Source of the DNA: Gammaproteobacteria bacterium UBA2168
GTDB lineage: Bacteria > Pseudomonadota > Gammaproteobacteria > Pseudomonadales > Azotimanducaceae
Reading direction: 5' to 3'
Assembly: GCA_002327525.1 (NCBI GenBank)
Contig: DCWG01000144.1
Span: forward strand, 14,300 to 28,299
Length of the DNA stretch: 14,000 bases
The translations under genes were made by a program, and so were the position numbers. Below, piece by piece: positions 8,389 to 14,000 of this stretch. How positions within the stretch are numbered: position 1 is the stretch's first letter; each line of letters begins with the position of its first letter. The notes under the pieces are model-generated. The model ran no database searches. It saw nothing but the letters and a program-made list of their open reading frames with translations, and was not told the DNA's origin.

Positions 8389-9216
8389 CTATCTCCTACC
8401 CCGGCGACGAACGATCAGCTTGTCCGTACGCTTGTTCTTTCGAGTCTTGTATCCCTTGGTGGGCATACCCCAGGGGCTGACAGGATGGCGCCCGCCGGAA
8501 GTCTTGCCCTCACCACCGCCGTGCGGGTGATCCACCGGATTCATGGCCACACCACGAACCGTGGGACGAACACCACGCCAGCGTTTTGCCCCTGCCTTGC
8601 CCAGGCTCCCCAGGTTGTGCTCACTCTTGCCAACCTCGCCGATGGACGCTCTGCACTCAGCCAGCACGCGGCGCATTTCTCCCGAGCGAAGTCTGAGCGT
8701 TGCATAAGCGCCCTCGCGCGCGACCAACTGCGCGGAACTTCCCGCGCTGCGGGCTATCTGAGCGCCTTTGCCGGGCTTCAATTCTATGCAATGCACCACA
8801 CTGCCCACCGGGATGTTCCTGAGCGGCATCGCGTTGCCCGCCCTGATGGGCGCACTGGTACCGCTCATGATGGGATCGCCCGCTTTCACGCCTCTGGGCG
8901 CCACGATGTAACGGCGTTCGCCGTCCGCGTACTTCAGAAGCGCTATGTCAGCCGTGCGATTGGGGTCGTATTCCAGCCGCTCTATGACCGCGGGCACACC
9001 ATCCTTCGTCCGCTTGAAGTCGATGACACGGTAATGCTGCTTATGGCCACCACCGCGATGCCGTGTGGTGATGCGCCCGGCGTTATTACGTCCACCGCTC
9101 TTGGATTTCATCTCGAGCAACGCCTTGTGCGGCTTGCCCTTGTGAAGGTCCTTGTTGACGACCTTGACGACGAACCGACGGCCCGGTGATGTTGGTTTTG
9201 CTTTGACTACAGCCAT
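8389..9216 (-). CDS. rplB: 50S ribosomal protein L2
   Basis: The ATG at 9216 gives a 275-residue protein beginning [20 protein letters not shown], close to E. coli L2 (273). A TTG two codons upstream is in frame but would overlap the rplW stop and is not needed. The OB/SH3-like RNA-binding core includes [20 protein letters not shown] and [20 protein letters not shown]. Near the C-terminus is [13 protein letters not shown], which holds the conserved histidine implicated in peptidyl-transferase function. L2 is essential for subunit association and tRNA binding. The RBS is weak, so coupling to rplW (2-bp gap) is likely. Confidence 0.98.
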   Translation of the reverse strand: MAVVKAKPTSPGRRFVVKVVNKDLHKGKPHKALLEMKSKSGGRNNAGRITTRHRGGGHKQHYRVIDFKRTKDGVPAVIERLEYDPNRTADIALLKYADGERRYIVAPRGVKAGDPIMSGTSAPIRAGNAMPLRNIPVGSVVHCIELKPGKGAQIARSAGSSAQLVAREGAYATLRLRSGEMRRVLAECRASIGEVGKSEHNLGSLGKAGAKRWRGVRPTVRGVAMNPVDHPHGGGEGKTSGGRHPVSPWGMPTKGYKTRKNKRTDKLIVRRRGRR

Positions 9217-9218
9217 GA

Positions 9219-9515
9219 TCAATCAGACACCATGAAGTCGAGTTCCTGTCCGTCAGTGACTCGTACGTATGCTTTTTTCCAGCTCTTGCGCCTCGAGACG
9301 CCCCGCCAGGACCGCTTGACCTTGCCTTTGACATTGAGCGTGGAAACGCCCGTGACATCGACACCAAACAGTGTTTCCACTGCCTCTTTGATCTCAGCCT
9401 TGGTCGCGTCTTTGGCCACCTTGAAACCGTACTGGTTGCTCTCGTCTCCGAGGATGGACACCTTTTCAGAGATGTGTGGCTCAAGCAGCACGGTATAGAT
9501 CCGTTCCTGATTCAT
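9219..9515 (-). CDS. rplW: 50S ribosomal protein L23
   Basis: The 98-residue protein (100 in E. coli) starts [20 protein letters not shown]. Glu17 in the HISEK motif corresponds to the glutamate by which L23 docks trigger factor and SRP at the tunnel exit. The remainder ([36 protein letters not shown]) is typical of the family. Its ATG overlaps the rplD stop as ATGA, with GAGGAGG eight bases upstream in rplD. Confidence 0.98.
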   Translation of the reverse strand: MNQERIYTVLLEPHISEKVSILGDESNQYGFKVAKDATKAEIKEAVETLFGVDVTGVSTLNVKGKVKRSWRGVSRRKSWKKAYVRVTDGQELDFMVSD

Positions 9516-10117
9516 GCCAGCGCCTCCTCGAGCCTTTTCAACGCACCGACTGTCATCAGCACTTTCTCGTGCGCGATGAGGCTCACCGGATCGATGCCCG
9601 CCACGTCACGAACGTCCACATATTTGAGATTGCGGGCTGCGAGGTAGAGGTTTTCGTCGATGTCCTCGGCGATGATGAGGACGTTGGTGAGGTCGAGAGA
9701 TTTGAGCTGGGAGAGGAGGGATTTGGTCTTGGGGCTATCCACGCAAAAGGATTCTGTGGCCACCAGCCGATCCTGACGAATGAGCTCGGACAAGATGCAA
9801 CGCAACGCCCCGCGATACATCTTGCGATTCACCTTCTGCGAATGATCCTGTGGGCGGGCGGCGAACGTGCGTCCCCCACCTCGCCAGATCGGACTGCGGA
9901 TGGTGCCCGCACGGGCCCGCCCGGTGCCTTTTTGGCGCCAGGGTTTGCGACCACCACCACGCACCTCGGCACGTGTCTTGTGGGCACGGCTACCTTGCCG
10001 TGCGCCCGCCATGTGGGCTACCACCACTTGGTGTACTAGGGCCTCGTTGAATTCCCGGGCAAATGCCTCCTCGGAAAGCTCTACCGTGCCACCGTCTGCT
10101 GCGAGGCTCAGATTCAT
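9512..10117 (-). CDS. rplD: 50S ribosomal protein L4
   Basis: At 201 residues it has exactly the E. coli L4 length. The extended loop that enters the exit tunnel is at about residues 54-82 ([20 protein letters not shown] then RSPIWRGGG). The globular part ends [20 protein letters not shown] followed by [11 protein letters not shown]. In E. coli, free L4 is the autogenous repressor of the S10 operon, acting on the leader RNA at both transcription and translation. It lies 21 bp after rplC; GGAGG is placed 11 bases from the ATG at 10117, with a nearer TAGGAA. Confidence 0.98.
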   Translation of the reverse strand: MNLSLAADGGTVELSEEAFAREFNEALVHQVVVAHMAGARQGSRAHKTRAEVRGGGRKPWRQKGTGRARAGTIRSPIWRGGGRTFAARPQDHSQKVNRKMYRGALRCILSELIRQDRLVATESFCVDSPKTKSLLSQLKSLDLTNVLIIAEDIDENLYLAARNLKYVDVRDVAGIDPVSLIAHEKVLMTVGALKRLEEALA

Positions 10118-10138
10118 TTCCTACATATCCTCCAGATA

Positions 10139-10825
10139 TCAGGCTTTCACAGCCGGACGAATGTACACATCTCCTCCCGCCGGCCCGGGCACCGCGCCCT
10201 TGATCAGCAGAAGATTGCGATCCTCATCCACCCGCACAATCGTGAGGTTCTGGGTGGTCACCCTGGCATTGCCGAGATGTCCTGCCATTTTCTTGCCTTT
10301 GAAGACGCGACCCGGGGTTTGGCACTGTCCGATGGAACCGGGCGCGCGGTGCGAAATCGAGTTGCCGTGACTGTTATCCTGGCTCTTGAAGTTCCACCGC
10401 TTGATCACACCCGCGTATCCCTTACCTTTGGATACGCCGCGCACGTCGACCTTCTGGCCCTCTTCGAACTGAGCAATGGTCAGTTCACCGCCGACGGTCA
10501 GTTCGGCATCTTTTTCACCTTCTTTTTCGCCTTCTTTTTCACCTTCTTTTTCACCTTCCACCGCTTCGTCGAGGCGAAATTCCCAGACGCCTCGCCCGGC
10601 GGCCACATTGGCCTTAGCGAAGTGCCCGGCCTGCGGCTTGGAAATACGGTTCTGACGGATCTCACCGGTGGTGATCTGTACCGCCGCATAGCCGTCCGTC
10701 TCCGCAGACTTGATCTGCGTGATGCGGTTCGGCTCGACCTCTACCACGGTGACGGGCACCGACGCACCATCTTCCGTGAACACGCGGGTCATGCCGCTTT
10801 TTCTACCAACAATGCCAATGGCCAT
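10139..10825 (-). CDS. rplC: 50S ribosomal protein L3 with acidic repeat insertion
   Basis: The 228-residue protein starts [20 protein letters not shown] and has the L3 hallmarks [39 protein letters not shown] and [13 protein letters not shown]. The glutamine of GSIGQ matches the site methylated by PrmB in E. coli. E. coli L3 has 209 residues; the excess is largely a run of four EGEK units at residues 90-105, encoded by an imperfect 12-bp tandem repeat, placed where E. coli L3 has only a short GEE loop. The ATG at 10825 is preferred over a GTG one codon upstream. L3 initiates 50S assembly. The gene is preceded by an unusually long leader behind a terminator. Confidence 0.98.
   Translation of the reverse strand: MAIGIVGRKSGMTRVFTEDGASVPVTVVEVEPNRITQIKSAETDGYAAVQITTGEIRQNRISKPQAGHFAKANVAAGRGVWEFRLDEAVEGEKEGEKEGEKEGEKDAELTVGGELTIAQFEEGQKVDVRGVSKGKGYAGVIKRWNFKSQDNSHGNSISHRAPGSIGQCQTPGRVFKGKKMAGHLGNARVTTQNLTIVRVDEDRNLLLIKGAVPGPAGGDVYIRPAVKA
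10511..10558 (-). repeat. 12-bp tandem repeat x4 inside rplC (EGEK units)
   Basis: Four contiguous 12-bp units, coding-strand GAAGGTGAAAAA, fill these 48 bases; one unit differs by a single synonymous change (GGC for GGT). Each unit encodes Glu-Gly-Glu-Lys, so copy number changes keep the frame. The units sit in a loop region of L3 that is much shorter in E. coli. Confidence 0.95.
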
Positions 10826-10828
10826 CAC

Positions 10829-10992
10829 TTAATCCGCCTTTTTCAGATAGTGGAAACCGCCCACCCTGCGCCTGTCGCGCCAGGTAAACGGCTTCTACTT
10901 CCTCGACCCCCTATCGGGATCCTGTCGCGCACCTGCATACCCAGCCAGATCAGGCGCGTAAAAAAACGCCGGGCTCAGGCCCAGCGTTTTTT
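10829..10992 (-). promoter_or_regulatory. rpsJ-rplC spacer with direct repeats
   Basis: The spacer holds the rpsJ terminator at its upstream end, then about 130 bp of non-coding leader before rplC. The 10-mer CCTGTCGCGC (plus strand) occurs at 10871-10880 and 10921-10930, exactly 50 bp apart. A short stem (GATCCC / GGGGTC on the minus strand) lies between them. A TTTACG...TATGCA pair spaced 17 bp just after the terminator is a weak promoter match only. The stretch GTAGAAGCC...GCGCGAC vaguely resembles the repeated element upstream of rplN and secY. Confidence 0.5.
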
Positions 10993-10994
10993 TT
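10960..10994 (-). terminator. Intrinsic terminator directly after rpsJ
   Basis: On the minus strand a 10-bp stem (AACGCTGGGC / GCCCGGCGTT, one G-U pair) closes a CTGA loop and is followed by a run of T residues, seven T in a row counting the end of the stem. It begins at the rpsJ stop codon. The A-tract on the other side makes it able to act in both directions, but no plus-strand gene ends here. Confidence 0.9.
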
Positions 10995-11304
10995 AATTCA
11001 AACTAATCTGTACTTCCACACCCGCCGCGAGATCGAGCTTCATGAGCGCATCCACGGTCTTCTCGGTAGGCTCTACGATGTCCAGGAGACGTTTGTGGGT
11101 TCGGATCTCGTACTGGTCGCGCGCATCTTTGTTGACATGCGGCGAAATGAGCACCGTAAAGCGCTCTTTACGAGTCGGAAGCGGAATGGGCCCCTTGACC
11201 TGCGCACCGGTCCGTTTTGCCGTATCGACTATTTCCTGAGTCGATACGTCAATCAGTTTGTGGTCGAACGCCTTTAGGCGAATACGGATGCGCTGGTTCT
11301 GCAC
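10993..11304 (-). CDS. rpsJ: 30S ribosomal protein S10 / transcription factor NusE
   Basis: The 103-residue product is the E. coli S10 length and nearly identical to it: [60 protein letters not shown] and [17 protein letters not shown]10 assembles into the 30S head. As NusE it also pairs with NusB to bind boxA RNA in antitermination complexes and can bridge to NusG. The start is GTG at 11304, preceded by TGGAG six bases away. It is the first gene of the S10 operon but is separated from rplC by a terminator and 167 bp (10826-10992), far more than usual. Confidence 0.99.
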   Translation of the reverse strand: MQNQRIRIRLKAFDHKLIDVSTQEIVDTAKRTGAQVKGPIPLPTRKERFTVLISPHVNKDARDQYEIRTHKRLLDIVEPTEKTVDALMKLDLAAGVEVQISLN

Positions 11305-11355
11305 CTGTCACTCCAAACCCATTGATCGGTATCCGCTTTTCCGCACGCGGTACCC

Positions 11356-11371
11356 GAGCGCTTCCGCGCTC
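11356..11371 (-). promoter_or_regulatory. Leader stem-loop with GNRA tetraloop
   Basis: A perfect 6-bp stem GAGCGC / GCGCTC closes a GGAA loop on the minus strand, which fits the GNRA tetraloop pattern. It is in the rpsJ 5' leader, about 50 bases before the start codon. In E. coli the S10 leader contains hairpins used for L4 feedback; equivalence here is inference. Confidence 0.5.
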
Positions 11372-11389
11372 CGACGCGAACACCTCTCC

Positions 11390-11401
11390 TGTTAAAGAAC
11401 C
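11390..11401 (-). promoter_or_regulatory. boxA-like element in the rpsJ leader
   Basis: The minus strand reads GGTTCTTTAACA, matching the E. coli rRNA boxA TGCTCTTTAACA at 10 of 12 positions. A hairpin (CTCCCG-TTTT-CGGGGG, 11400-11415) lies immediately upstream, the same hairpin-then-boxA order as in rRNA leaders. boxA RNA is bound by NusB-S10, and the downstream gene encodes S10. Confidence 0.65.
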
Positions 11402-11420
11402 CCCGAAAACGGGAGGGCGA

Positions 11421-11449
11421 ACTATACAGATGGGTTATTGGGTGCGCAA
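11421..11449 (-). promoter_or_regulatory. Candidate sigma-70 promoter of the S10 operon
   Basis: On the minus strand TATAGT (11421-11426, one mismatch from TATAAT) lies 17 bp downstream of TTGCGC (11444-11449, three matches to TTGACA). Transcription would start near 11414-11418, giving a leader of about 110 nucleotides with the boxA-like element close to its 5' end. It is the best match I see in the region before rpsJ. Confidence 0.55.
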
Positions 11450-11456
11450 CAGTCTG

Positions 11457-11491
11457 TTTACCCGGCGCGCGCTACGCGCGCGGTGGGTAAA
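11457..11491. repeat. 35-bp inverted repeat upstream of the S10 promoter
   Basis: Two 16-base arms pair at 14 positions around a 3-base loop. The outer part is TTTACCC / GGGTAAA and the inner part is alternating GC (CGCGCGC / GCGCGCG). No T-run follows on the minus strand, so a classical terminator for the upstream genes is not convincing. It ends 8 bp upstream of the candidate -35 box. Confidence 0.7.
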
Positions 11492-11516
11492 TAGCCAGGC
11501 AGGAACACGATCAGTC

Positions 11517-11556
11517 GCGGTCACGTTGTCGAGTGCGCAATATTGCGCCTGACCGC
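11517..11556. repeat. Nested palindrome downstream of the small secreted gene
   Basis: Outer arms GCGGTCA (11517-11523) and TGACCGC (11550-11556) flank a perfect 14-bp palindrome GCGCAATATTGCGC at 11535-11548. It could be an operator, an RNA stem at the end of the upstream transcript, or a cruciform-forming site. No T-tract is attached. Confidence 0.65.
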
Positions 11557-11572
11557 ATCCCTACCCGGCTTG

Positions 11573-11965
11573 CTAGTTCTCGTACACTATTTTGTAGCCA
11601 AAGCCCTGTGCCTCGAGAACAAACTGAACATTGAGAATCTGGTTGCCGCCAAGAAACAACTGCGCATCCACTCTGGCCCGATCCGGTGCGATCTGCTCGG
11701 AATGGGTAACTCGAAAACGCGCATCCGCATAGGCCCGTCGCAGTGACTCCGGATAATCTGGATTTGCCAACAGCGCGCTGCGCTGTTGGCTCAACGCCGC
11801 GCCGAGATTCGAACGCACCCGCTCAACATCACCTGCCACGAGCGCCCCCAGATAATCTTGCACCGCATCGAGCGCATCTGCATCCGCTCCCCGGGTCGTG
11901 GCGTGGCCAATCGCACCAATGAGGAGGAGCGTTAAAATCAGAAACATTCTCCTTGTGCGCTTCAT
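11573..11965 (-). CDS. Small secreted protein of unknown function
   Basis: The 130-residue product starts MKRTRRMFLILTLLLIGAIG and has a clear signal peptide: basic n-region, hydrophobic core at residues 7-19, and a plausible cleavage after GHA at residue 22. The mature part (DALDAVQDYLGALVAGDVER, later RFRVTHSEQIAPDRARVDAQ and VQFVLEAQGFGYKIVYEN) looks like an alpha-beta cone fold of the NTF2/DUF4878 sort, but that is inference from pattern. No catalytic motif stands out. The ATG at 11965 is chosen over one at 11971 because AGAGGA then sits at proper distance. It starts 12 bp after the SGNH gene, so the two are probably co-transcribed and may act together outside the cytoplasm. Confidence 0.8.
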   Translation of the reverse strand: MKRTRRMFLILTLLLIGAIGHATTRGADADALDAVQDYLGALVAGDVERVRSNLGAALSQQRSALLANPDYPESLRRAYADARFRVTHSEQIAPDRARVDAQLFLGGNQILNVQFVLEAQGFGYKIVYEN

Positions 11966-11977
11966 CTGCATTCCTCT

Positions 11978-14000
11978 CTAGTCACTGACCACTGCGATCA
12001 GATAGTTCGCGTTAGCGCCGTTTGCCGACGCGGCCGCCCCACCGAAAGTCACGGTACTGCTGGCATTGCTTTTCGCGTAGAGCTTCAGAGTCGCAGCTAC
12101 CGGGTTGGTGGTCGTGATCTGCATGCCACTATCCACGAAGTTCGGTGTATCGAGCCACGCCGGCAGACTCGACGCGGCGGCATCATAGGCCACGTACACC
12201 GTCGATGTGCCTGGCAGCTCCATGCTCAGGTAGTCGCCGTTCGCCTGATCGCGATCTGCGTTCACTGTGGTTATCCAGCGTGCATCCTCGAAACCCGACG
12301 GCACACTGGTGAGCGTGTAGACCTCGTCACCAAATACCGTGTCACCCACTTCCAGCAGGTTCTGCTTGTAAGCCGATTCCGTCAAACAAGCTCCGCCTGT
12401 CGTGATACGTACGCACACATTGTCCGACACGTTCGGCGGCGTACTACCACCCGTGAAATGGTTGCTGATCAGGTGCGCGATCGCTGCGTAGCCCAGTGCA
12501 TTCGGGTGCAGATTGGTCGCGTAGAGGTCAAATCGGTTCTGTGAACCCAGAAAGAAGTCGAACAGGTCCGGCCCTACCTGATGCCCGCTCAGCTCCGTCG
12601 CGATGACGACATTGTACTCGTCGCGGATCAGCAGGTTTCGAGCATGCGTCACCGGGTTCGTGTACGGGAGCTGACGTGTATCACCAAAACGCGGCGGAGT
12701 GAGAACGACCAATGGGATCTTTCCAGCGGCTACGGCCTGATCGACGATCGCCTGGACATTTCCCTTGAACGTGCCGCTGCACGCAGCTCCCGAGCAACCG
12801 AGGCCGCTTGGCGTAAACGAAGCCCCACCGGCATCGTTCACGCCAATGAGTACGACTATTGTCGTTGCATCGGCATGCCGCTCTAGCACGTCCGCAATCC
12901 GGCTGTTGAGCAGACCGGCCGAGCTGTCACCCGGCACGCCATTATTGAAGACGATCGCGGGTGTCGGCCCAACATTCAACAGATCGGTGAGAATGGGCTG
13001 ATAGCCTTGCGAGGCAACCACTCTGCCGCCCGCAGACACGCCGTCCGTAGCGGTATTGTCGTCCAAACCACTGGTCACACTGTCGCCAACGGTCGCGACA
13101 TTGGTACCTACCGAAACACTCACATTCGTATCGGTATCGAGTACCGCCGAGGACACGTCCTCGAAAGTAGCCACCAAGTCGTAGCTGTCCATTCCCGGCA
13201 CTGTGCAGGATGCGACAAACAGGCCGACATTGGGCTCTGTGGCCGCCGTACAGGCGTTGGTGACCCCGTCGATCGAAAACTGGACACTGCTGCCCGGGAG
13301 CCGGTTGAGTACCACGGCCCGAACTTCAAACGTCGTCCCTGGCTGCACCGAGTACGCCGTGGGGGTCACGATCGCGACCCTGGGAAGCGATGTGTTCTCC
13401 TCGATCAGTACGTCGTCGAACGAACAGTGTTCGCGGCAGTAGAGACCCACGGTGCCGTAGGAATGAGCAGGGGCGTACGCCGCAAAGCGTTTCTCACCAT
13501 TCACGCTCGCCAGGACCACCGGTCCCTGCACTTCCACTTTCAGACTGGCCGAGACGTCTTTCGGCAGACCCCGGGCATCCTTCGCCAGGGTAACGAAATC
13601 ACCGTTCTCCCGACTCTCCAGACGACCGGCGCCCGAACCCGTTGAGAATGACAATCGCAGGTAGTCTTCGAGCACGCGGCTGAGACGCACCATCACACCG
13701 ATGTCGAGGCCAGACTCAGCCAGCGGTGTGGCTGAAACGCTGAACGCATAGTCGGTCAAATTGAAGCCGGACGTGAGATAGGCGTAGGTGCCTTTGTTGT
13801 AGCCCCCTTGCATCGCAGCGTGATGGAAGCCGACGAAGTTGCTCTGTTCATAATCATTGCCCGCCGCGCTCCAGAACGAAGTGGTTCCAGAATCGTCGAC
13901 GACCGTCCAGCCGGGCGCCAAGCCGGTGTTGAAGTCCTCCGCATATGGCAGCTCGGGCGGTCCGGCCATTGCCGCCGCATCGTAGCTGATCCAACCCGTA
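11978..14000 (-). CDS. Secreted multidomain SGNH/GDSL hydrolase, 5' end missing
   Basis: The frame is open to the right edge (TGWISYDAAAM...), so the N-terminus and any signal peptide lie outside; the Met at 13969 is probably internal. Counting from that Met: residues ~10-190 look like a concanavalin/laminin-G-like beta sandwich; ~197-288 like an Ig-like domain; ~289-508 an SGNH hydrolase with GDS (Ser297, block I), NNG (344, block II), GVND (376-379, block III) and NLHPN (His488, block V); ~512-663 another beta-rich domain (YTLTSVP, VYVAYD, LYAKS). The usual Asp three residues before the catalytic His is Thr485. Eight cysteines occur as four near pairs (178/182, 240/255, 392/397, 519/528), fitting an exported protein. 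The substrate may be an acylated polysaccharide or lipid ester, but this is inference. Confidence 0.85.
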   Translation of the reverse strand, partial: TGWISYDAAAMAGPPELPYAEDFNTGLAPGWTVVDDSGTTSFWSAAGNDYEQSNFVGFHHAAMQGGYNKGTYAYLTSGFNLTDYAFSVSATPLAESGLDIGVMVRLSRVLEDYLRLSFSTGSGAGRLESRENGDFVTLAKDARGLPKDVSASLKVEVQGPVVLASVNGEKRFAAYAPAHSYGTVGLYCREHCSFDDVLIEENTSLPRVAIVTPTAYSVQPGTTFEVRAVVLNRLPGSSVQFSIDGVTNACTAATEPNVGLFVASCTVPGMDSYDLVATFEDVSSAVLDTDTNVSVSVGTNVATVGDSVTSGLDDNTATDGVSAGGRVVASQGYQPILTDLLNVGPTPAIVFNNGVPGDSSAGLLNSRIADVLERHADATTIVVLIGVNDAGGASFTPSGLGCSGAACSGTFKGNVQAIVDQAVAAGKIPLVVLTPPRFGDTRQLPYTNPVTHARNLLIRDEYNVVIATELSGHQVGPDLFDFFLGSQNRFDLYATNLHPNALGYAAIAHLISNHFTGGSTPPNVSDNVCVRITTGGACLTESAYKQNLLEVGDTVFGDEVYTLTSVPSGFEDARWITTVNADRDQANGDYLSMELPGTSTVYVAYDAAASSLPAWLDTPNFVDSGMQITTTNPVAATLKLYAKSNASSTVTFGGAAASANGANANYLIAVVSD

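Noticed and set aside
10121..10126. ATG immediately followed by TAG upstream of rplD, near a GGAGG
   Set aside because: The spacing to GGAGG is only 2 bases, too short for efficient initiation, and the GGAGG is likely used for the rplD ATG.
11381..11383. GTG after AGGAG in the rpsJ leader as a possible leader-peptide start
   Set aside because: Only 2 bases separate the Shine-Dalgarno and GTG, and the frame runs into rpsJ out of phase with no regulatory peptide pattern.
13967..13969. ATG at 13969 as the true start of the SGNH protein
   Set aside because: The frame stays open to the window edge, no signal peptide follows this Met, and no good ribosome binding site precedes it.

Overview
The window is almost entirely a bacterial ribosomal-protein superoperon, read on the minus strand (right to left). 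Gene order, near-E. coli protein lengths, a long S14 without zinc cysteines, secY next to a zinc-binding rpmJ, and an rpsM-rpsK start of the alpha operon all point to a gammaproteobacterium. Base composition is GC-rich. I cannot place it to genus.

Layout, right to left in the direction of transcription. (1) 14000-11573: the 3' part of a large secreted multidomain protein with an SGNH/GDSL hydrolase domain, then a small signal-peptide protein 12 bp downstream. (2) 11572-11305: a 268-bp intergenic region with two strong inverted repeats, a sigma-70-like promoter, a boxA-like sequence and a short structured leader. (3) 11304-6224: the S10 operon (rpsJ, rplC, rplD, rplW, rplB, rpsS, rplV, rpsC, rplP, rpmC, rpsQ). 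rpsJ is cut off from rplC by a strong intrinsic terminator and a 167-bp gap. (4) 6146-527: the spc operon (rplN, rplX, rplE, rpsN, rpsH, rplF, rplR, rpsE, rpmD, rplO, secY, rpmJ). (5) 484-1: the first genes of the alpha operon (rpsM, 5' part of rpsK).

The genes supply most large- and small-subunit proteins needed for ribosome assembly, plus SecY, the Sec translocon pore that takes chains from the L23/L29 exit region. Most gene junctions are 1-30 bp or overlap, so translational coupling is expected.

The most interesting features are regulatory. A boxA-like element preceded by a hairpin lies in the leader of rpsJ, whose product S10 (NusE) is the boxA-binding partner of NusB, and an intrinsic terminator follows rpsJ directly. 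Together they suggest an antitermination or attenuation switch controlling the rest of the operon. A 42-bp element with conserved ends occurs twice, just upstream of rplN and of secY. L3 carries an in-frame 4 x 12-bp tandem repeat (EGEK x4). The usual str operon (rpsL-rpsG-fusA-tuf) is not directly upstream of rpsJ; the SGNH hydrolase locus is there instead. I see no mobile element, tRNA, rRNA or CRISPR array.
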